64,000 nucleotides of DNA from UBA2658 sp964617335 (GCA_964617335.1 CAZTXG010000002.1:1-64000); one strand, 5' to 3'. Counted from the stretch's first letter, positions 49,896 to 59,727 are shown. A program made the numbers and translations. Notes: generated by a model from the sequence alone, not told the origin.

Positions 49896-51824
49896 ATGAG
49901 TAAGGAAACATTTTACATCACCACCCCGATTTACTACCCATCGGATAAGCTGCACATAGGCCATGCCTACTGCACTGTGGCAACAGATACCATAGCAAGG
50001 TATAAAAGGATGCGGGGCTATGATGTAATGTACCTTACGGGAACCGACGAACATGGGCAAAAGATTGAGGAAAAGGCAAAGGCGAAGGGTGTTTCCCCCA
50101 AGGAATTTGTAGACGAGATAGTTGCAGGCAAAGGCGGAATTTTGGATTTGTGGAAGCTTATGAATATTTCCAACGACCGCTTTATCCGCACAACAGACGA
50201 GTATCACGTTTCCGCAATACAGAAGATTTTCAAAAAAATGTACGACAAGGGCGACATTTACAAAAGCAGCTATAAAGGAAAATACTGCACACCCTGTGAA
50301 AGCTTTTGGACAGACAGCCAGCTTAATGACGGCAAATGCCCCGACTGCGGCAGACCGGTTCATGAGGCCGAAGAAGAAGCCTATTTCTTCCGTCTTTCAA
50401 AATACGGGGAAAGAGTGCAGGCCCTTTTGGAAAGCGGCACATTTTTAGAGCCGGCCTCCAGAGTAAACGAAATGATAAACAACTTCATAAAGCCCGGTTT
50501 AGAAGACCTCTGCGTTTCCCGCACCAGCTTCAGCTGGGGCATACCTGTGGATTTTGACCCCGATCATGTGGTTTATGTCTGGGTGGACGCTCTTTCAAAC
50601 TATATAACTGCTCTGGGCTATATGAACGATAAGTATGATGACTTTTCTAAATACTGGCCCTGTGATGTGCATTTTGTGGGCAAGGAAATTGTCCGCTTCC
50701 ACAGTATAATCTGGCCCGCCATGCTCATGAGTCTAGAGCTGCCCCTGCCGAAAAAGGTTTTTGGCCACGGCTGGCTGCTCATAGACGGGGGCAAGATGAG
50801 CAAAAGCCGCGGCAATGTGGTTGACCCTGTGGTTTTGTCCCAGCGCTATGGGGTTGACAGCTTAAGGTATTTTCTTATGCGGGAATTCCCTCTGGGAAGC
50901 GACGGAAACTTTACCAACGAGTTGCTTATAAACAGGATAAACTCAGACCTTGCAAACGACTTGGGTAACCTTGTTTCAAGAACTGTGGCCATGGTTATAA
51001 AATACTTCGGCGGCACCCTTCCCAAAGAGCGCCGCGGGGATGATATCGACAGGGAGCTTATAGAAATGGCAGGCTCTCTGCGGGGTATTTACGAAACTAA
51101 CATGGAGAAGTTTGCCACCCAAAACGCTGCCCTTGAAGTTTTTAAGGTGGTGTCTCGAGCGAATAAGTATATCGACGAAACCACCCCATGGATTTTGGCA
51201 AAAGACGAGGAAAACCGCCCCCGTCTTGCCAGTGTTATGTATAATCTTCTTGAATCCATCCGCATTTGTGTAAGCCTGCTCCAGCCCTTCATGCCTGAAA
51301 GCTGCGAAAAGGTTTTTGCGCAAATCGGCGCTGATGAAAAAGACAGACTTTGGGAAAATGCAGGAACCTTTGGTGTTTTAAATCCGGAGCTTACAGTCCA
51401 AAAGGGCGAAACCCTTTTTCCCCGCATTGACCTTGAAAAAGAGCTTCAGGCTCTGGAAAACTTAAACCCTGCCCCCGCGGCAGAGGAAACCAAGGCAGAG
51501 CCTATCACCATAGACGATTTTGCCAAGGTGGAAATGACAGTTTGCAAGGTTTTGGAATGTGAAAACGTTAAAAAGTCGGACAAGCTCCTTAAATTTCAGC
51601 TTGACGACGGCAGCGGAAAAACCCGTCAAATTCTCTCGGGCATCGCAAAGTTTTATAAGCCCCAGGAGCTTGTTGGAAAAACCCTTGTGGCCTGCACAAA
51701 TCTGCCCCCCAGAAAAATGATGGGGCAGGACAGCTGCGGCATGATAATTTCCGCCGAAAAGGAAGATGGCCTGCATCTTCTCATTTTGGATGATTCTGTT
51801 CCTGCCGGAGCAAAGCTCTGCTAA
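49896..51824 (+). CDS. metG: Methionyl-tRNA synthetase
   Basis: 642 residues. The class I signatures are HIGHAY (near residue 21) and KMSKSRGN (near 302). The zinc knuckle has CTPC and CPDC motifs (YCTPCESFWT, GKCPDCGRPV). An anticodon-binding helical domain is followed by a C-terminal EMAPII-type tRNA-binding domain (from about IDDFAKVEMTVCKVLECENV), which is commonly fused in Firmicutes. GGAGGAAG precedes the ATG. A terminator follows directly. No T-box is visible upstream. Confidence 0.97.
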   Translation: MSKETFYITTPIYYPSDKLHIGHAYCTVATDTIARYKRMRGYDVMYLTGTDEHGQKIEEKAKAKGVSPKEFVDEIVAGKGGILDLWKLMNISNDRFIRTTDEYHVSAIQKIFKKMYDKGDIYKSSYKGKYCTPCESFWTDSQLNDGKCPDCGRPVHEAEEEAYFFRLSKYGERVQALLESGTFLEPASRVNEMINNFIKPGLEDLCVSRTSFSWGIPVDFDPDHVVYVWVDALSNYITALGYMNDKYDDFSKYWPCDVHFVGKEIVRFHSIIWPAMLMSLELPLPKKVFGHGWLLIDGGKMSKSRGNVVDPVVLSQRYGVDSLRYFLMREFPLGSDGNFTNELLINRINSDLANDLGNLVSRTVAMVIKYFGGTLPKERRGDDIDRELIEMAGSLRGIYETNMEKFATQNAALEVFKVVSRANKYIDETTPWILAKDEENRPRLASVMYNLLESIRICVSLLQPFMPESCEKVFAQIGADEKDRLWENAGTFGVLNPELTVQKGETLFPRIDLEKELQALENLNPAPAAEETKAEPITIDDFAKVEMTVCKVLECENVKKSDKLLKFQLDDGSGKTRQILSGIAKFYKPQELVGKTLVACTNLPPRKMMGQDSCGMIISAEKEDGLHLLILDDSVPAGAKLC

Positions 51825-51830
51825 TAGATT

Positions 51831-51877
51831 AAAAAAGACCATGGCTGTGAGAAGTTTCTCACGGCCATGGTCTTTTT
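51831..51877. terminator. Bidirectional terminator between metG and mnmA
   Basis: A long stem (AAAGACCATGGCTGTGAGAA with its near-perfect complement) is flanked by A- and T-runs, between convergent genes. Confidence 0.92.
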
Positions 51878-51885
51878 ATATAATT

Positions 51886-52884
51886 TCAAACTATAAAACC
51901 GCCGCCTAAAACCAAATCGTCTTTATAAAAAACGGCAGTTTGTCCGGAAGTGGGTGCACGAACAGGTGTTTCAAAGAAAACCTCGGCAGAGTTTCCTTGG
52001 TAGCTTATTAGTGCCTTAGTCTGCTCCTTACTGTGGCGAACACGAACCTCGGCGGAAAAGTCCCCTTCTTGAGGGATAAGCCAGTTTATATCACGGACTT
52101 TAATAGAGTCTGTCATCAAAGCCTCGCCCTCAGACAAGACCACCTCGTTGGTTTCGGGACGTATTTGGGAGACATAAACCCTTTTTCCGGCGGAAAAGTT
52201 AAGCCCCCGCCGCTGACCTATGGTATAGCGGTGTATGCCCCTGTGGCGGCCTAAAACCCTGCCGCTTTCATCAACAAAATTGCCTTCCGGCGGATAGACC
52301 CCTCTTTTTTCGATATAGGCAGCATAGTCCTTGTCGGGGATAAAGCAAATTTCCATGCTGGCGGGCTTTTCCGCAGCCGGAATTAAAAACTCATGAGCAA
52401 GGGCACGAACCTGCTTTTTGCTGTAATCCCCAAGGGGCAGCAAAAGCCGATTTAGCTGCCCGGGCTCTATGCGGCAGAGCATATAGCTCTGGTCATTTTC
52501 CGGATGACCCTTGTATAGCTTTCCATCAATGGCACGGGCATAATGCCCTGTGGCAATATAATCCGCTCCGACTTTATCTGCGTGGTCGCAAAGCACCTTA
52601 AACTTCACAAGCCTATTGCACAAAACACAAGGGTTTGGCGTTTCCCCCAGAAGATAGGCGGAAACAAAGGGAGCACAAATCTTTTCCTCCAGCTCTTCCG
52701 ATATATCCCGAATTTCAAGGGGAATACCAAGAGATGAAGCGGCGCTTACAGCGTCGTTTTTAGCCCCTTCCGTGCCAATGTCCATGTAAAGACCATATAG
52801 CTCATAGCCCATTTTTTGAAGAAGACGGGCGGCAAGGGCGCTGTCAACTCCGCCGGATAGGCCGAGAACAACTTTTTTATTCAT
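51886..52884 (-). CDS. mnmA: tRNA-specific 2-thiouridylase
   Basis: 332 residues, slightly shorter than the usual 350-370. The PP-loop motif is LGLSGGVDSALAA at residues 7-19. The two catalytic cysteines are in NPCVLCNRLVKF (near residue 84) and MEICFIPDKDY (near residue 178). GRHRGIHRYTIGQRRGL is typical. It thiolates U34 of Lys, Glu and Gln tRNAs. The ATG at 52882-52884 with AAGGAGC upstream is the start; a frame extension of 32 codons lies inside mnmG. It overlaps the mnmG stop by eight bases, so both wobble-U34 modification genes are coupled. Confidence 0.95.
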   Translation of the reverse strand: MNKKVVLGLSGGVDSALAARLLQKMGYELYGLYMDIGTEGAKNDAVSAASSLGIPLEIRDISEELEEKICAPFVSAYLLGETPNPCVLCNRLVKFKVLCDHADKVGADYIATGHYARAIDGKLYKGHPENDQSYMLCRIEPGQLNRLLLPLGDYSKKQVRALAHEFLIPAAEKPASMEICFIPDKDYAAYIEKRGVYPPEGNFVDESGRVLGRHRGIHRYTIGQRRGLNFSAGKRVYVSQIRPETNEVVLSEGEALMTDSIKVRDINWLIPQEGDFSAEVRVRHSKEQTKALISYQGNSAEVFFETPVRAPTSGQTAVFYKDDLVLGGGFIV

Positions 52885-54769
52885 CTCTTTGCTCCTTGTT
52901 CTCCCTGCGGCTTTCCAAATACACCATGAGGGCGGCCATATCCGCCGGAGAAACTCCCGATATGCGGCCTGCCTGCCCAAGGTTTTCCGGCCTAATTTTA
53001 TTTAACTTCTGGCGGGCCTCTATGCGAAGGCCCTTTATATCTTCATAGTTTAAGTCTCTGGGCAGGCGGCGGTTTTCCATTTTTGAAAACTCCTTCACCT
53101 GACGGATTTGCCTGTCGATATAACCTGCGTATTTAAGAGAAATTTCCACCTGCTCAAAAATTTCACGGGAGAGACTTGGCCTTTCTGTGTCAAAAGGGCT
53201 AAGGTCCTTATAACTTATCTGTGGGCGGCGAAGAAGATTTGCAAGGGACACGCCGCTATTAGTCGCTGTTGTCCCTGCTGCCAAAAGCATCTTAGAAAGC
53301 TCCGGCGTGGGGGCAAGACTTTTACTCTCAAGGCGCTGTATCTCCCTTTCCACGGCAGCGTATTTTTCCAAAACCGCCTCATGGCGCTCATTGGAAACAA
53401 GGCCGATGCGGTGACCGAAGGCAGAAAGTCTTATATCGGCATTATCCTGCCGAAGAAGCAGGCGGTATTCCGTGCGGGAGGTCATCATACGGTATGGCTC
53501 GTTTGTGCCCTTGGTCACAAGATCATCTATGAGTGTGCCGATATACCCATCAGAGCGCTTTAAAATAAGCTCCGGCTCACCCTTAATTTTAAGGGCGGCA
53601 TTAACCCCTGCCATAAAACCCTGAACGGCTGCTTCCTCATAGCCGGAGCTGCCGTTAAACTGCCCGGCGCCGTAAAGCCCGGGAATTTTTTTTGACTCCA
53701 AGGTGGCATAAAGCTCCGTTGGGTCAACGCAGTCATATTCAATGGCATAGGCAGGGCGGGTCATTTCAGCCTTTTCAAAACCCACAAGACTGTGGAGCAT
53801 TTTCACCTGAACCTCCTCAGGCAGGGAGGAGGAAAAGCCCTGTAAATACATTTCGTTGGTGTCAAGCCCCATAGGCTCCAAAAAAAGCTGGTGGCGGCTT
53901 TTATCAGCGAAACGGACAATTTTATCTTCAATGGAGGGGCAGTACCGTGCGCCTATGCCCTCTATAAGTCCGCCGTAAAGGGGACTTAGGTGAAGATTCT
54001 CACGGATGATTTCGTGGGTTTTTTCATTGGTATAGGTAAGGTAACAAACAGCCTTGTTTTCAGGCATTTGTTCAGTTGTGAAGGAAAAGGGAGAAATGTC
54101 CTCATCCCCCGGCTGAAGCTCCATTTTGGAAAGGTCAATGGTTTTGCTGTTCACCCTTGGAGGGGTACCGGTTTTAAAGCGGCGCATGGAAAGGCCCAAA
54201 GATACAAGTCTCTCCGTTAAAGCCTTTGAAGAAGAAACCCCGTCTGGGCCGGAATCCACAACAACATCGCCGATTATTATGCTGCTGCGAAGGTAAGTCC
54301 CCGTGCAGACTATAACAGCACGGCAGCGGTAAACCGCCCCAATATGGGTGACAAGGGAGCTTACAGCCCCATTTTCAAGACGAATATCCACAATCTCCGC
54401 CTGCTTAACCCGAAGATTTTCCTGAGACTCCAAGGTGTGCTTCACCACACTTTGATATTTGCGCCTGTCTGCCTGTGCCCTAAGGGAATGGACGGCAGGG
54501 CCTTTTCCCAGATTTAGCATCCTATATTGTATACAGGCCTTATCGGCAGCAATGCCCATTTCCCCGCCCATGGCATCAAGCTCACGCACAAGGTGACCCT
54601 TGCCTGTGCCGCCAATGGCAGGGTTACAGGGAAGATTTCCGGCGGTGTCAAGGTTTATTGTAAAAATCATCGTGTCAAGGCCCATACGGGCGCAGGCCAG
54701 AGCCGCTTCAATTCCAGCGTGCCCCGCCCCGATGACGGCGATATCGCATTTTCCAGCATCATAGTTCAT
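52877..54769 (-). CDS. mnmG: tRNA uridine-5-carboxymethylaminomethyl modification enzyme
   Basis: 630 residues, the standard GidA length. The FAD-binding start is IAVIGAGHAGIEAALA, then NPAIGGTGKGHLVRELDAMGGEMG, and RFKTGTPPRV with the conserved Arg/Lys. The C-terminal helical part (YAGYIDRQIRQVKEFSKMENRRLP) binds tRNA and MnmE. It adds the cmnm5 group at U34 together with MnmE. The ATG at 54767-54769 has GGAGG upstream; ten extra upstream codons lack a site. mnmE is not in this window. Confidence 0.96.
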   Translation of the reverse strand: MNYDAGKCDIAVIGAGHAGIEAALACARMGLDTMIFTINLDTAGNLPCNPAIGGTGKGHLVRELDAMGGEMGIAADKACIQYRMLNLGKGPAVHSLRAQADRRKYQSVVKHTLESQENLRVKQAEIVDIRLENGAVSSLVTHIGAVYRCRAVIVCTGTYLRSSIIIGDVVVDSGPDGVSSSKALTERLVSLGLSMRRFKTGTPPRVNSKTIDLSKMELQPGDEDISPFSFTTEQMPENKAVCYLTYTNEKTHEIIRENLHLSPLYGGLIEGIGARYCPSIEDKIVRFADKSRHQLFLEPMGLDTNEMYLQGFSSSLPEEVQVKMLHSLVGFEKAEMTRPAYAIEYDCVDPTELYATLESKKIPGLYGAGQFNGSSGYEEAAVQGFMAGVNAALKIKGEPELILKRSDGYIGTLIDDLVTKGTNEPYRMMTSRTEYRLLLRQDNADIRLSAFGHRIGLVSNERHEAVLEKYAAVEREIQRLESKSLAPTPELSKMLLAAGTTATNSGVSLANLLRRPQISYKDLSPFDTERPSLSREIFEQVEISLKYAGYIDRQIRQVKEFSKMENRRLPRDLNYEDIKGLRIEARQKLNKIRPENLGQAGRISGVSPADMAALMVYLESRRENKEQRDE

Positions 54770-54933
54770 AGTTTTGCCTCCAGAGCAGTAGTTTAACACT
54801 TAATTATAAGGTGTTTTTCTCTATTATGCAAATTATTTCACTGTTTTTATTTAGCCCTATTTTACAAAAACCGGCATTTAACAAGCAAAGCCCCAGATTT
54901 TAAGAATTTTCCAGCAGAAAGTGAAAAAGATAC

Positions 54934-54983
54934 TTGACATAGTAAGGCTTAAGAGTTAAACTGACTGTGCTAGTACAAATAGT
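54934..54983 (+). promoter_or_regulatory. Promoter and likely autoregulatory operator of the GntR-ABC operon
   Basis: TTGACA (54934-54939) and TAAACT (54957-54962) are 17 bases apart. A GTAC-rich imperfect dyad (CTAGTACAAATAGTACAG, about 54970-54987) follows just downstream of the -10, where a GntR/YtrA-type repressor would block transcription. Confidence 0.55.
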
Positions 54984-55012
54984 ACAGGGGATACAGAAAG
55001 GAGGGTGCTTTT

Positions 55013-55387
55013 GTGTTTTCAATAAATCTCAGGGACTCACGGCCCATATACGAGCAGGTTAAAGACAGTCTGCGCAGAGCGATTATAACCGAAGTTTTGC
55101 TTCCGGACGATAAAATACCGTCGGTGCGTGAGCTGGCAAGCCAGCTTGCCATAAATCCGAATACCATACAAAAGGCATATAGGGAGTTGGAAACTGAAGG
55201 ATATTTATATTCTGTTCCGGGCAAGGGCAGCTTTGTAAGCGAAAGCAGTCAGGCTAAGGAAAGCCGCAAAAAAGAGCTTTTGGAAAAGCTTGACGAAACT
55301 GTTACGGAGCTTTCCCACCTTGATGTGACAGTTGCGGAAATATGTGAGCACATCAAAAAAAGAGCCGGGGAGGGGAAACAAGTATGA
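55013..55387 (+). CDS. GntR-family (YtrA subfamily) transcriptional regulator
   Basis: 124 residues. The winged helix-turn-helix is complete: RPIYEQVKDSLRRAII, DDKIPSVRELASQL and AINPNTIQKAYRELETEGYL. The effector part is only a short helical tail, as in YtrA-type repressors that control adjacent ABC transporters. The start is a GTG at 55013 with GGAGGG upstream. The stop overlaps the ABC ATPase start by four bases. It probably represses its own operon through the dyad at the promoter; the inducing signal (often cell-wall antibiotics in YtrA relatives) is not known. Confidence 0.9.
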   Translation: MFSINLRDSRPIYEQVKDSLRRAIITEVLLPDDKIPSVRELASQLAINPNTIQKAYRELETEGYLYSVPGKGSFVSESSQAKESRKKELLEKLDETVTELSHLDVTVAEICEHIKKRAGEGKQV

Positions 55388-56277
55388 TTGAAGTGAAAAA
55401 TCTAAGCAAGAGCTTTGATGGCCTAAAGGCTCTTGATAAGCTTAACATAAATGTACCCACAGGGTCCATATACGGACTTGTAGGGCCAAACGGTGCGGGA
55501 AAGTCCACCATAATCCGCCACATAACGGGGATTTTTAAGCAGGATGAGGGGGAAGTTCTTGTAAACGGCCAGCCGGTTTTTGAAAATCCGGAGGTAAAAT
55601 CCCATATAGCCTATATTCCCGATGATGTCTTTTTCTATAATCAGGCAACTATTCACGACATGATGAAGTTTTATAAAGGTGTCTGCCCGAATTTCTCCGC
55701 AGAGCGCTATGAAAAGCTCCGAGGCGCCTTTGAGCTTAAGGAAAATGTCAAAATGCGCAGCCTTTCCAAGGGAATGCAAAAGCAGGCGGCCTTTTGGCTA
55801 ACGGTTTCCATGTGCCCCAAGGTTTTGGTGCTGGACGAGCCGGTGGACGGGCTTGACCCTGTTATGCGCCGGCAAATCTGGAGCATACTAATGTCCGACG
55901 TGACGGAAAGCGGTACAACGGTTTTGGTTTCCTCCCATAACCTTCGTGAACTGGAGGATGTTTGCGACCATGTGGGCATTATGAACAGGGGCAGACTTCT
56001 TTTAGAGCGCAGCCTTTCCGATATGCAGGAGAACATTGTTAAGGTTCATTTAGCCCTTGAGGAAGAAAAGCAGCTGCCAGAAGGCCTTGACATTCTGCAC
56101 ATAAGCACAAGCGGCAGACTGAAAACCATAATTGTCCGAGGCAAGGCAGAGGAGATTACAAACAAAATCGCCACGGTTCAGCCCTTATTTATGGACCTTA
56201 TACCCCTGTCTCTTGAGGAGATATTTATTTATGAGCTGGGAGGTGAGCACTATGAAGTCAAAGACATCATACTTTAA
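55384..56277 (+). CDS. ABC transporter ATP-binding protein (YtrB-like)
   Basis: 297 residues. Walker A is GPNGAGKST (about residues 36-44), the signature is LSKGMQKQ and Walker B is VLVLDEPVDGLDP, with VSSHNLREL as the H-loop. A C-terminal extension of about 80 residues is typical of exporters or envelope-stress ABC systems encoded with YtrA regulators. It works with the large permease encoded next, whose start lies 26 bases inside this gene. Confidence 0.92.
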   Translation: MIEVKNLSKSFDGLKALDKLNINVPTGSIYGLVGPNGAGKSTIIRHITGIFKQDEGEVLVNGQPVFENPEVKSHIAYIPDDVFFYNQATIHDMMKFYKGVCPNFSAERYEKLRGAFELKENVKMRSLSKGMQKQAAFWLTVSMCPKVLVLDEPVDGLDPVMRRQIWSILMSDVTESGTTVLVSSHNLRELEDVCDHVGIMNRGRLLLERSLSDMQENIVKVHLALEEEKQLPEGLDILHISTSGRLKTIIVRGKAEEITNKIATVQPLFMDLIPLSLEEIFIYELGGEHYEVKDIIL

Positions 56278-58171
56278 CGGCACCTTATTTCTGGGTGTGT
56301 TTAAACGCTTTTGGCCGATTTTCGCCGGATACTTTCTGATTTTGGCTGCAGCTTTGCCCATGGCTTTGGCTAACAATCTTGCCTGGCTAAGCTATAATCC
56401 AAGCGGCGGCAACTTGGTGCTTGCTGCCGCCGAGCAGGTTCTTAACACAGGCTATTTAGGCGGGGCGATTATATCCTTTGTGTTTGCCCTTTTGATTGCC
56501 ATGGCGGCTTTCAGCTATCTTTACAATGCCCGCAGCGTTTCCATGATGTGTTCTCTGCCCATAAAGCGGGAGGGAGTTTTCCTTTCTGTCTTTACGGCGG
56601 GGCTTACAGGTATGTTTTTTGTTAATCTTCTGGTATTTTTTATAAGTCTTGGGGTGGAAGCCATTTATGGCGCTGTGGGGTTTTCATATCTTCTCCAATG
56701 GCTTTTAATGACCTGCCTTAGCAATGTGTTTTTCTTTGGCTTTGCCGCTGTTTGCGCAAGCTTTACAGGTCATATCCTTGTGCTGCCCGCAATTTATGTT
56801 GTGCTAAACTTTACGGCGGTAGTGGTTGAAGCCATAGTGACATCTCTTATGGAAAGCTTTATCTACGGAGCAACTTCCTCAGGCGGCATAGAAAACTCTC
56901 GTTTTCTATCTCCCATTTTAGAGATGACCCTTGGCTGGCGGACAAGTTCCGTAACACAGAAATTATCTGACGGCACTTTTATAGTAACTGACTATGTTTA
57001 CAGCGGCTGGCCCATGCTTTTTGCCTATGCTGTTGTGGGAATTCTTTTTTCCATTGCTGCCATGCTGCTCCTACGCCGCCGCCCCATGGAAACAGCCGGA
57101 GACGTTGTTGCTGTCAGACCCTTAAAGCCTGTGTTTAAATACTGCCTGTCTTTAGGCTGCGCCTTGGTTTTGGGTATTATTTTGTTCTCATGGGTTTCCA
57201 TAAGCGGTTATTGGGGCACACCTCTCACCCAAATTATAAGCCTAATTATCTTCATGCTTTTAGGGGGCTTCATCGGCTATTTTGCCGCGGAAATGCTTAT
57301 GCAAAAAACCCTTCGTGTGTTCTCGGGGCAAAACTGGCTGCGCTTCGGCCTAGTGTCCCTTGTGATTATTGCTCTTATGCTCTGCGGTGAGTATGACGTT
57401 TTCGGCTTTGAAAAGCGCCTGCCGGAGGCAGACAAGGTAGAAAGTATCACCATTACGTCAGGCGGTGAAAACGCAATTTTAAGCCAGCCGGAGAATATTC
57501 AGGCGGCAATCGACTTACACAGGGAAATCATTGAAGGTAAGAAGGAAAACGAGGCTCTTTTAAGTAAAAGCGATTACCAAGACCGTTATGGCGTGAGCAT
57601 TTATTACTTTATGGAAGACGAAAGTATGCTTTTACGCAGATATGATATCCAGTATGTGGAAGGCGGCATCATCGACAGCTTAAACGAAATTATGAACCTG
57701 AAAGAAGCCGTTGACGCCCGAAAAGAGGTCAGCGTACCTGTAAGCGAAAACAATATAGCCGATGCTTATATCGATTATTTTAATCCTGTTACCATGAATA
57801 GCGAATACCTGCCCATAACGGCCGAAGAAGCCTATGAGCTTTATACCCAGTGCCTTGTTCCCGATATAGACGAGGGAAATCTGGGCAAGGTTTGGCTTGT
57901 TTCTAACGATGGTTATAGAAACACAGTTTATAATGCTACGATTAATATCATTTTCAGCAACCGCATAGCCGACGGGGAGTATAAAAGCCACTATTTCTAC
58001 ACAACGCCAACTGTAACCGCCCTGCGCACAGAAAGCTGGCTCCATGAGCATGGTATAGATATGCTCACCTATGCTCAAACGGATGAACTTTATGAAGGGC
58101 AGAATTACTACAATGAGCCAATTTACTACGAAAAGACAATTACAACCCATACTGCCGAGCAGGTCGGATAA
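56252..58171 (+). CDS. ABC transporter permease with large extracytoplasmic domain
   Basis: 639 residues. Eight or so membrane helices occupy the first about 390 residues (first: FWPIFAGYFLILAAALPMAL). A soluble C-terminal domain of about 240 residues follows (from PEADKVESITITSGG), probably on the outer side. This shape resembles YtrC/D-like permeases found with YtrA/YtrB systems. The cargo is unknown. The start is the ATG at 56252 with GGGAGGTG upstream. The open frame runs back to 56132 within the ATPase gene, but that part lacks a site and is rejected. A terminator follows. Confidence 0.83.
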   Translation: MKSKTSYFNGTLFLGVFKRFWPIFAGYFLILAAALPMALANNLAWLSYNPSGGNLVLAAAEQVLNTGYLGGAIISFVFALLIAMAAFSYLYNARSVSMMCSLPIKREGVFLSVFTAGLTGMFFVNLLVFFISLGVEAIYGAVGFSYLLQWLLMTCLSNVFFFGFAAVCASFTGHILVLPAIYVVLNFTAVVVEAIVTSLMESFIYGATSSGGIENSRFLSPILEMTLGWRTSSVTQKLSDGTFIVTDYVYSGWPMLFAYAVVGILFSIAAMLLLRRRPMETAGDVVAVRPLKPVFKYCLSLGCALVLGIILFSWVSISGYWGTPLTQIISLIIFMLLGGFIGYFAAEMLMQKTLRVFSGQNWLRFGLVSLVIIALMLCGEYDVFGFEKRLPEADKVESITITSGGENAILSQPENIQAAIDLHREIIEGKKENEALLSKSDYQDRYGVSIYYFMEDESMLLRRYDIQYVEGGIIDSLNEIMNLKEAVDARKEVSVPVSENNIADAYIDYFNPVTMNSEYLPITAEEAYELYTQCLVPDIDEGNLGKVWLVSNDGYRNTVYNATINIIFSNRIADGEYKSHYFYTTPTVTALRTESWLHEHGIDMLTYAQTDELYEGQNYYNEPIYYEKTITTHTAEQVG

Positions 58172-58191
58172 AACCTGATAAAAGACAGCAT

Positions 58192-58229
58192 AAAAAAGCC
58201 GCCCGGACTAATAATCCGAGCGGTTTTTT
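58192..58229. terminator. Bidirectional terminator after the ABC permease
   Basis: AAAAAAGCCGCCCGGA pairs with TCCGAGCGGTTTTTT (one mismatch) between convergent genes. Confidence 0.85.
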
Positions 58230-58242
58230 ATTAAGCAGAGGC

Positions 58243-58527
58243 TTATTCCTCATACATGGCAAGGCGGGTTTTTACACTATGCTCTTTGCAGGTGGGGCGG
58301 AACTTCTGGAAAAGCTCGGTTTCGGAGTGAGCCTGAAGGTCCTCTAAGGTTTCCCATTTTTCAATGAGCATCATTTTTTTGGAATCGTCGGCGCTGATGT
58401 AAAAATCATACAACACATTGCCCTTGTCCTTGCGGGAGCCTTCCACAAAGCCCTCGTCGCAGAGAACCTTGTAAAAGTCCTTCATGTCTGTTGTTTCGCT
58501 TATAAAGCTGCAGTTAATGACTATCAT
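58243..58527 (-). CDS. Antibiotic biosynthesis monooxygenase (ABM)-domain protein
   Basis: 94 residues, a single dimeric alpha-beta ferredoxin-like ABM/YgiN-type domain (MIVINCSFISE at the start, MMLIEKWETLEDLQAHSE, TELFQKFRP). Members include quinol monooxygenases and small haem-degrading enzymes; many have no known reaction. The ATG at 58525-58527 follows GGAGGAAG. A frame extension to 58602 has no ribosome site. It is a single gene between the ABC operon and leuB. Confidence 0.8.
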   Translation of the reverse strand: MIVINCSFISETTDMKDFYKVLCDEGFVEGSRKDKGNVLYDFYISADDSKKMMLIEKWETLEDLQAHSETELFQKFRPTCKEHSVKTRLAMYEE

Positions 58528-58646
58528 ATATGCTTCCTCCGTCAAATGTTCTGCCTTTCGGCTCATACAGCTAATAATAGCACCAAAATGCCCGCTTTTC
58601 AATTCCTTTGTGAAAAAATACGGCTTTTATCTTACGAAACTCCTGA

Positions 58647-59726
58647 TTAAGCTGACAAAATCTTTTCGCAGACGGCTTTTCCAATCTCTCGGCAGCCAAG
58701 AAGCTTTTTGCCCTCGCTCATGGTGTCCTCTGTTCGCAGGCCCTCGTCCAAAACTGCCTCAACAGCATTTTCGATTGCCTCGGCCATCACTTCCATACCA
58801 AAGCTCATGCGGAGCATCATGGCGGCAGATAAAATCATGGCTAGAGGATTAGCAAGGTTTTTCCCCGCAAGGTCCGGAGCGCTGCCGTGGATAGGCTCGT
58901 AAAGCCCACGAGTGCCGGAGCCAAGGCTGCAAGAGCCAATCATACCTATGCTGCCGCAGATTTGGCTGGCCTCGTCAGAGAGAATGTCTCCAAAGAGATT
59001 TTCCGTAACAATAACGTCAAACTGGGAGGGGTCACGAACAAGCTGCATGGCGCAGTTATCCACATACATATGGGAAAGCTCCACATCGGGATATTGGGCC
59101 GAAACCTCGTTTAAAACCCGCCGCCACAGCTTAGAGCTGTCAAGCACATTGGCCTTATCCACAGAGCAAACCTTTTTGCTTCGCAAGATGGCGGTTTTAA
59201 AAGCCACATGGGCAATGCGCTCTATTTCGTTTCGGGAATAGCCCATTATATCACTGGCATATTCCTGACCATTTATCATTTCCGTTTTATGCTCGCCGAA
59301 ATACGCACCGCCTATAAGCTCTCTTACTATAATAAGGTCTATGCCCTTATCAACAATAGAGGGCTTAAGGGGAGAAGCATCACGAAGCTGGGGGAAAATC
59401 TTTGCCGGACGCAGGTTTGAATAAAGCTCCATCCCCGCTCGAAGGCGCAAAAGCCCGCGCTCCGGCCGCTTATCCTTGGGAACTTCGTCCCATTTAGGGC
59501 CGCCGATGGCAGAGAGGAGAACACTGTCCGAGGAAAGGCAGGTGTTAAGGCTTTCCTCAGGCAGTGGGTCGCCGAAGCGGTCAATGGCCTCGCCCCCCAT
59601 GGGGGCTTCCATATAGTTAAAGTTTATTGCATATTTTTCAGAAATTGCATTAAGCACGGAGAGGGCCTGTTCCATTATTTCAGGGCCAATGCCGTCACCA
59701 CGAATTATCGCTATGTTTTTTGTCAT
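58647..59726 (-). CDS. leuB: 3-isopropylmalate dehydrogenase
   Basis: 359 residues. It starts KNIAIIRGDGIGPEIMEQAL. Substrate-binding residues appear in RPERGLLRLRAGMELYSNLRP and the EHKTEM/NGQEYASD segment replaces the usual REL-TGGxYFG stretch (RELIGGAYFG is also present). The Mg-binding block is NLFGDILSDEASQICGSIGM, and YEPIHGSAPDLAGKNLANP is intact. It oxidises and decarboxylates 3-isopropylmalate with NAD in leucine synthesis. It is the last gene of leuA-leuC-leuD-leuB, one base after leuD. Confidence 0.96.
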   Translation of the reverse strand: MTKNIAIIRGDGIGPEIMEQALSVLNAISEKYAINFNYMEAPMGGEAIDRFGDPLPEESLNTCLSSDSVLLSAIGGPKWDEVPKDKRPERGLLRLRAGMELYSNLRPAKIFPQLRDASPLKPSIVDKGIDLIIVRELIGGAYFGEHKTEMINGQEYASDIMGYSRNEIERIAHVAFKTAILRSKKVCSVDKANVLDSSKLWRRVLNEVSAQYPDVELSHMYVDNCAMQLVRDPSQFDVIVTENLFGDILSDEASQICGSIGMIGSCSLGSGTRGLYEPIHGSAPDLAGKNLANPLAMILSAAMMLRMSFGMEVMAEAIENAVEAVLDEGLRTEDTMSEGKKLLGCREIGKAVCEKILSA

Positions 59727-59727
59727 T

